The notes under the pieces are model-generated. The model ran no database searches. It worked only from the letters and a program-made list of their open reading frames with translations, and was not told the DNA's origin. Made by a program: the position numbers and the translations under genes. Of a stretch of DNA of 64,000 nt, positions 58,152 through 64,000 are shown piece by piece. Position 1 is the stretch's first letter. Each line of letters starts with the position of its first letter. Source of the DNA: Daphnia carinata (taxonomy: Eukaryota; Arthropoda; Branchiopoda; Diplostraca; Daphniidae). Where the stretch lies: assembly GCF_022539665.2 (NCBI RefSeq), contig NC_081339.1, positions 2,442,017 to 2,506,016 on the forward strand. The letters run 5' to 3'.

Positions 58152-59166
58152 TTTAAAAATTAAATTTGTCATTGGAATCCAACATTCGATCAAAACGAGA
58201 AGGAGAAATGAAGTAAACACAAGTTTATGAACTGGGTTAGTGGCAGGATGGTCAATTGAACAGCTCGATGGCCGACAGTCCACGAGCGACTGAGGACATT
58301 CGGAAGGCACAAAGACAAAAGCTCAAGTGTAAAAGGAAATAAGAGAAAAAGAAAACCTGTTGGCGATGGTCTTCCAACCTGTTCCCCATGAACTGCAGCG
58401 TGAATAATAAATCTTTTAAGCAAAGCCGTGGAGTAAATGCAACGAGAGCCAAAACATAAAATAGAAAAATTAAAGTGTTAAATCTTCGCAACCCCAAAAT
58501 GGATAGAAGAGTTTGGTATTTAAAAAAGGTTTTTTTTTATTTACAAATGGGTTAGAGATGCAATCACCTTCTAGGATGAACCGTGTTTTTGCAACATGGC
58601 GAAAAGACATATCATAAAATAGATGATAAAATGCAGATTGTAGATGATTGATTTTTGAAATTTTATTTTACTTGTCTCGTTTAGTGAAACGCATTTCATG
58701 TTACGGTTTTTTCGACTGTCACGAAATAGCTCAAAGATAAGAAAGGTGTCTTGCATAATTCCCTGTATAGTTGATGTCTTAAGTTCAGCGAAGTTTTCTT
58801 TGCCTTTGAACGGGCTCGGACGTTGTTTCAGAAAAACTTGAGTGAAAAACAATAAACAAAACTGTACTGCTTTTATGACGGGTGGTTGCCAAACAGCCCG
58901 AAGATGATACAATCGCTGCCAGTCACGCCACTACTAATGATCACAAGAAACGAAGCCAAAATTAAAATAAAAATAAAAATAAAGAACATGTTATGTCAAG
59001 TTTGAATTCCATTGATGTCCCATGGAAAAAAAACGGCATCGCGACCAGGGCACAAAGTAACATTATTATACCTGTATTCCATCAAATTTAATATTTTCCT
59101 TTCATATACGACGCAGGTACGTACCGTAACAGTATATATAGCATCACAAACCAATAATTTGCTGCT
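58152..59166. other. Intergenic, no supported gene
   Basis: Upstream of the aminopeptidase gene. Several 60-113-codon minus-strand ORFs overlap each other in different frames and show no motif. No supported gene. Confidence 0.5.
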
Positions 59167-59267
59167 TGCCTCCTGAGAGGATTGAACTCTCGACATCTGG
59201 TTACCTATTAGTATCGAATAATTCCTAAACATACGAGACCAGCGCTCTACCACTGAGCTAAGAAGGC
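59167..59267 (-). tRNA. tRNA-Thr (anticodon CGT) with a 29-nt intron
   Basis: Reading the minus strand: acceptor GCCTTCT pairs with AGGAGGC (one G-U); D-arm GCTC-AGTGGTA-GAGC; anticodon stem CTGGT/ACCAG; loop CTCGTA(A) interrupted after position 37 by about 29 bases (about 59203-59231); variable loop ATGTC; T-arm GAGAG-TTCAATC-CTCTC; discriminator A. The anticodon CGT is at 59235-59233. A and B boxes are intact. The intron sits at the canonical position. Introns are usual in animal tRNA-Tyr, Leu-CAA, Ile-TAT and Arg-TCT, so one in Thr-CGT is noteworthy. Confidence 0.9.
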
Positions 59268-59631
59268 GATGCTATTGAGGTCTAATTAATACTTTAAAAA
59301 TGAAATTCTGCTAACGCATTATGTGATTTACGAAAACTGTTTATTTTGAATCAAAGTGTGTGATGTTATTAGTGAAACACTAAAATCATTTTGCTACCAA
59401 ATGCTTTGGAGGCCAACAGCATCAGTAATATACAAGGCTGAAATTCAAATAAATGAAGTTGATTGAGTAGAAAACTAGCTAAATCACGTTTGAACGAAAA
59501 TTTCCAATTTCTAACCAAAATCTTTTCTTCCAACTTTGTATTAAGTGGCAAAATGAAATTGAAATTACTAGAATGAAAAATGAATGTAGACGCAAATTTT
59601 GCTTTCCATTGTCAAGTGACATGGCAACAGT
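59268..59631. other. Short spacer, nothing recognised
   Basis: About 360 bp between the tRNA and the next small gene; AT-rich, no supported feature. Confidence 0.5.
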
Positions 59632-60111
59632 TTACGCAATGTGTGGGAAACTACGGTAGAGCCAAAACACAGAGTTTTTTACTGGTTCTTCGACGTCGGC
59701 ATCTAGCAAGAATTCCTCGCAATCACTGACTTTGCTCTGGTAAGGCAAGGTTTTTGCAATACTGGCTGATTCTGACCCAATTTTATTCGGTTTAACGACC
59801 ATCAGGGACGTTAGTTCATTGGCAAAATCCAGTGAAAAGTCCTTGGCGATGAATTCAGGAATTGGGCTTACCTTCGAGGGCTGTAAAAGCAAATGAAAAA
59901 GCCAGTTTCAGAATGTCAAATGCTCTTAACCAGTTAATGTTACTCTTACAGGGATGTTTTGGACGCATTTTTTTGGAGAAAACAAGTCTGACGTATTGTC
60001 GGTAGAATTCAAATGCTTCCAAGATTCTTGTCCATATCGTTCCATCCCAGGCAAAAGCACATCAGGAATATTAGAACCCGCGCCATAACCGAGCTTCCGT
60101 TTCTTTCTCAT
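59632..60111 (-). CDS. Small basic/acidic protein, unrecognised
   Basis: Two exons (59950-60111 and 59632-59880), joined in phase 0 across a 69-nt intron with good GTAAGA and TTTTACAG sites, give 136 aa. The N terminus MRKKRKLGYGAGSNIPDVLL is basic and nuclear-signal-like. The middle has PIPEFIAKDFSLDF, and the C terminus CEEFLLDADVEEPVKNSVFW is acidic-aromatic and looks like a conserved docking motif. I do not recognise the family. It lies just downstream of another small minus-strand ORF and upstream of the tRNA. Confidence 0.6.
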
Positions 60112-60321
60112 TGCCAGTGTCAATTAGTATTATAATATTTATACTATTTTACGTTTTTATATATTAGATACCCTGACAACGAAAGATGGGGCTAGGTTGA
60201 AGTTTTGCAGCTGAAAGCATTTCTTTGCATCCTGTTGTTTGGTCTTGAAACCGAAAAAAAAAGAAATTAGTGACAAAAATGGCGGCTGGGTAGCAAAAAA
60301 AAACGCAACGATAACTCTTGT

Positions 60322-60561
60322 TTATGGTACTTTGGTACAGTTAGAATAATGGAGTGTAGCGTGGCGATTGGGTTCAACCGTTGCCTTTATTTGTTCTTTT
60401 TTTTTGTTTAGCTCCTGGAGTTTTCTTACTTGTGTGGCATTTGCCACTATGCTTTCAATAGTTTCATCCACGGATTTGTCCTCATTTTGTGTTTGTTCGT
60501 TGGGATGTCTTGTCCAATTTTTTTCTTTGTTTCTGGGGAAAACTCTAAGAAGTTCTCTCAT
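60322..60561 (-). CDS. Small charged protein, unrecognised
   Basis: Single open frame of 79 codons starting MRELLRVFPRNKEKNWTRHP and containing a helical Glu/Lys/Gln-rich segment (VDETIESIVANATQVRKLQE). The composition is protein-like, without homopolymers, which is why I keep it, but there is no paralogue or domain to confirm it. It diverges from APEX2 with 470 bp between starts, so the two could share a bidirectional promoter. It might also be one exon of a longer gene. Confidence 0.45.
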   Translation of the reverse strand: MRELLRVFPRNKEKNWTRHPNEQTQNEDKSVDETIESIVANATQVRKLQELNKKKEQIKATVEPNRHATLHYSNCTKVP

Positions 60562-61031
60562 TCTTATTGTTCCAGATTTTATTCAAAGTAATGATGCTCA
60601 GCAATTTATAGCTTTCGTTATTTTTGACAGTATAATTATTCGCACAGCCATTAATTAACAAACGTACATGTAATTCTGATGTGGCGAGAAGCTTACGGAA
60701 GATAGAAAAGACGAAGGGCTGAAAGGAATATGACCCTCGTTACATGTGCTCGTACGATGAGTTCCCTGGAAGACATTGAGGCATAAGGAACTCAAGAGAG
60801 CTAAAACTTATCTAACGAAATTAATAATTAATAAGGGTAAACGTGCCGAATTATCAGAGAGTTAATTTACAACGATCAAATTGTGTATTTGGAAAGTTCG
60901 GGTTTCTTCGCAAATTAAACTAAATTTTAGCCACCTGGTGGCGTTCGGGTAAGTTTGAAGTTTCCGACAGCTGAGCTGTTGTATGTAATGACACATTTGA
61001 AAAGGCTTTGAAACTCCTTTGATAGTGCAAG

Positions 61032-62950
61032 ATGTTGAATATAGTGACCTGGAATATTAATGGAATTCGTTCGAGTCAACAGAACTTGAAAGACCTTTTT
61101 GATTCTCTTGGTGCAGATGTAATGTTCTAACATTGTTTCGCAGCCATAGGTTATAGGAACATATTTTTACCCACTACATGTCATTCAAAATTTACATATT
61201 GCAGATTGTCTGCCTGCAAGAGACGAAGATTACTAGTGGGTTTTTCAGCACCTAAAAACGTACTTTGAACTTAATAAGTTACACCCAACATTTTTTTTTG
61301 TTTCCAGGAGATATGCTTGATGAAGCAACAGCTCTTGTTGAAGGGTATTCCTCTTACTACAGTTTCTCCCGAAAAAAATCTGGTTATTCAGGTACAAGCT
61401 GTTTGATAGTTCGGATGTAAAAATAAAATTACAGTAGAATGCAAAATATCAATCTTCTTTTGCACTAGGTGTTGCAACCTATTGCAAAACGTCTTGCACA
61501 CCTTTTCAAGCAGAAGAAGGCCTTGCTGGAACCTTCAGTTCTCATGAGGACAAAATAGATTTTTATGACAGTGTTCATAGCTCATTCACTGATGAAGGGC
61601 TTAAGGCACTAGATTCTGAAGGACGGTGTGTCATGACACTACACAGGTTTAAGGTAGAGAATACATTTTTTTCTTTATTATAATAATTTGTAATATGATT
61701 TATCATTTGTCTTTCGTTTTTTCCCAGGAAGAAGAAGCTGTAGGATCCCTCATTGTAATGAATGTATATTGTCCTCATGCTGGTGACAATGATGAACGTT
61801 TAGCTTATAAGCTCGAGTTTTATCGAGCATTAAGTCTCCGTTGCCATGATTTACTTAGCAAAGGGTATCACGTCATCGTCCTCGGTGATATTAACGTTTC
61901 ACATCGTCTCATTGACCATTGCGAGCCCGATGATGTTACCAGTTTCTCGAAGTCACCTAGTCGGTATAGCAACATGTTATTACACTTACGTGTATTTAAT
62001 CAATTCACATTACCCTCCATGAATAGGATATGGTTAGATGGTTTCTTAGTTGAGGGAGGTGGAAAATTCATTGACTCGTTTCGCTATCTGTATCCGACTA
62101 AAGAAAAGGCCTTTACTTGCTGGAACACGAAGCTGAACGCACGAGTGAATAACTATGGAACCAGGATAGACTACATAATGCTCAGTTCAAAATTAAGCCA
62201 GTCATTACGAGAATGCATTATCATGAATGAAGTTTATGGAAGTGATCACTGCCCAGTTAAAGCATCTATAGCACTCCATTTTATGTCATCCACTCACCTT
62301 CCTGCATTATGCACCAGAAATTTCAAAGAATTCTCAGGCAAGCAGCTAAAAATGTCAGAATTTATCTGCAAACGCAATCATCTTGCCATTGAGTCAGCAA
62401 ATGAATTGCAAAGTAGATCTGAAGTTTCAGAGCCCAAAAAGATGCGCCTATCGCAGAAAACTACTAAACAGCAAAGCAGTTTATTGAATTTCTTCGCTCC
62501 AACGTCAGTGACCAGTCGCGAAAATATTTCTTCCCTACAATTCATTTCCAGTACAACAGGTGATAAAATTCATTATAAAGTAAAACATTAAAATAACACA
62601 ATGGGATTTTCGCGTAAAGAATCAATGAATAGCTTCGACTGCGATAAGTCTTTATCTAGTGCCACCAGTTCTTCTGTAGGTTTGTGGAAAAATCTGTTAA
62701 AAGGTAAGATTTATCTTCCTTTTTATTCGAAAAAGTTTACAAGCTTACAATGTATTTTTAAAATGTAATTTTAGGACCCGCTCCTCCGCCTGTCTGTAGT
62801 GGACATAAGGAGGCGTGCGTCTTGCGAACAGTTAAGAAGAAGGGTCCAAATATGAATCGGCAATTCTGGGCATGTCCCCGGGCAGCTGGACACAGCAGTG
62901 ATCTCAACGCACAGTGTAATTTCTTTCTTTGGGCTTCTGCGAAACGGTAA
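61032..62950 (+). CDS. APEX2: DNA-(apurinic/apyrimidinic site) endonuclease 2
   Basis: Base-excision-repair nuclease with AP endonuclease and strong 3'-5' exonuclease/phosphodiesterase roles; nuclear and mitochondrial, PCNA-linked. Seven phase-consistent exons (61032-61118, 61205-61235, 61308-61391, 61469-61653, 61728-62559, 62620-62703, 62775-62950) give 492 aa, against 518 in human. Features: N-terminal [18 protein letters not shown] with Glu35; [18 protein letters not shown]; catalytic LGDINVSH at 181-188; C-terminal catalytic SDHCP at 301-305; PCNA-binding box QSSLLNFF at 378-385; and a terminal GRF zinc finger ([15 protein letters not shown]... CNFFLW) in the last exon. Exon 2 ends just before GTGGGT, giving KIT-RDMLDEA as in other APEX2 proteins. 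The 60-nt intron 62560-62619 contains an in-frame TAA (62589-62591), so retention would remove the zinc finger. Confidence 0.95.
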
Positions 62951-63111
62951 TCGCTCACGTACAGTACGCAGTGTAATGCCAATGTAATATATGTATTGTA
63001 AATAGTAAAAGAAAATTGAAACGATACTAGTTTTACAGACAAAATATCTTCTCTAACCGACACTTTATTTCTCTATATATCCTTTACATCACATTCAAGT
63101 TCACTTGAAGC

Positions 63112-63679
63112 TTATTTATATTTATCCTTCAATGAAGAGAAATCATACTCAAGTGAATTTAAGAAATTCTTTTGCTTTTTAACTGTGGGGAAGAACTCCC
63201 ATCCCTCTTCTATGGATTTTTTCTTCATAAATGCAACAACACCAAAAAGAAGAAAGGCATGCAAGCCACCAGATAGGCTATTTTTCCAAGCTCCAAAGAT
63301 TGCAGCTGAACTTGCAGCGCCAATTACATAGTTCAAACGATCATCCTTCCCACGCAGTGAGGTGGCTATGCAAGTCGTTGCTGCAAATGCTGCAGCCATT
63401 GCTGTAAATGGTCCCATGTAATGGACAAACCTTCCAGCTGTCTGAACATATCCTTTGGGATGGGATAGCAAGAGAACATCCGTTGCAGCGATACCCAAAC
63501 CTTTAGTCAAAAAGTAATTTCTCGTAAAGGCATAACCCAACAAACACCTGAACACTGCAATTCGATATCTTATTTTACTTACCGAAATAGGCAGCGTGTT
63601 TGGACATGTAGAACATCTTTTGGAAACAATCTTCTCCTTCAGGAGAATCGTAATACTTGTAATTCATCAAAGCCTGCAT
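63112..63679 (-). CDS. NDUFA11: NADH dehydrogenase (ubiquinone) 1 alpha subcomplex subunit 11
   Basis: Accessory membrane subunit of mitochondrial complex I, Tim17/22-like fold, needed for assembly. Two exons (63583-63679 and 63112-63500) joined in phase 1 give 161 aa. The N terminus MQALMNYKYYDSPEGEDCFQ matches the YWDxPDGxDCH motif of the family. It is followed by small-residue-rich helices (FTAMAAAFAATTCIATSLRG, LNYVIGAASSAAIFGAW, LHAFLLFGVVAF) and the family C-terminal EGWEFF motif. The first ATG (63679) has an ACC context and is preferred over the one four codons later. It is convergent with APEX2, 161 bp between stops. Confidence 0.92.
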
Positions 63680-64000
63680 GGTTAAGAATACCGAAACTAG
63701 ATATTAAAATGTGAACTGTTATTTCCGATTTTCACTTCTCGTTCGAGAAATGTATCGTCTGCCAGATCAAATTTACAACAAGAACCAAAAACTTTGATGC
63801 CAAATTGCTGATAGCAATATTATAAATATTTTTTGAAAATCTTTTATTTATTAAGGCGCTGAAAATCAAAACTTGAATTTTTTTAAATAAATTTTTTTAA
63901 TTATCTAATTTAAAGGGCATAGACATTTGTCATCTGTGCTTGCAGGGTCGAGCCAACCAACAATGCTTAAGCAGAAGACATATTCAGGAATGGCGCTTCC
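63680..64000. other. Right edge; possible start of a plus-strand gene
   Basis: Upstream of NDUFA11. At the edge a good acceptor (gtgcttgcag, ending about 63945) is followed by an ATG at 63963 opening MLKQKTYSGMAL to the end of the window. It may be the 5' end of a gene divergent from NDUFA11; there is too little sequence to judge. Confidence 0.25.

Noticed and set aside
1-64000. CRISPR array, prokaryotic operons, Shine-Dalgarno sites
   Set aside because: Spliceosomal introns throughout and animal-type genes; no regularly spaced direct repeats seen.

Overview
The window looks like nuclear DNA of an arthropod, most likely a cladoceran crustacean of the Daphnia type. I infer this from the mostly 50-90 nt GT-AG introns, the AT-rich spacers full of homopolymer runs, and a gene set of clear animal orthologues: GABA transaminase, a Rab11-FIP3/4 (nuf-like) protein, bestrophin, an M1 aminopeptidase, APEX2, NDUFA11 and a METTL24-like protein. 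Species assignment is inference. I placed exons by following reading phase across splice sites, so every multi-exon model below has a length divisible by three.

Layout. 1-153 (minus) is the first exon of a second GABA transaminase gene that runs off the left edge. 2.3-7.9 kb (minus) holds three tandem paralogues of a small secreted family I do not recognise. Each has a 10-codon first exon, a 20-residue signal peptide and a conserved R-x-x-R-Q-L processing-like site at residues 31-36, which gives it the look of a pro-peptide family. 9.9-17.6 kb is repeat-dominated: two MITE-like inverted repeats, two direct copies of a 1.8 kb intron-containing repeat, and a 5 kb palindrome with ~2.24 kb arms. 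The palindrome's 0.55 kb spacer carries three decayed tRNA-like sequences. 18.3-20.2 kb (minus) is a complete ABAT gene. 21.7-33.7 kb (minus) is a 13-exon Rab11-FIP3/4 gene with two EF-hands at the N terminus and the Rab11-binding domain at the C terminus.

33.7-38.7 kb is low-complexity non-coding DNA. 38.7-39.8 kb (plus) encodes an unrecognised two-pass membrane protein. 42.7-51.3 kb is a segmental duplication of a module made of an intronless coiled-coil/KH-domain gene (minus) and a METTL24-like gene (plus). Both KH genes are intact (724 and 670 aa), but the second METTL24 copy is reduced to its last 16 codons. 51.5-53.2 kb (minus) is a bestrophin chloride channel and 54.4-58.2 kb (minus) a secreted M1 aminopeptidase. 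59.2 kb has an intron-containing tRNA-Thr(CGT). Two small unrecognised genes follow (59.6-60.6 kb, minus), then APEX2 (61.0-62.95 kb, plus) and NDUFA11 (63.1-63.7 kb, minus).

There is no operon logic. The neighbours are mostly independent housekeeping or membrane genes. The parts that look new are the three-gene secreted propeptide-like cluster, the duplicated KH/METTL24 module, and the palindromic repeat carrying a small intact, intron-containing coiled-coil gene.
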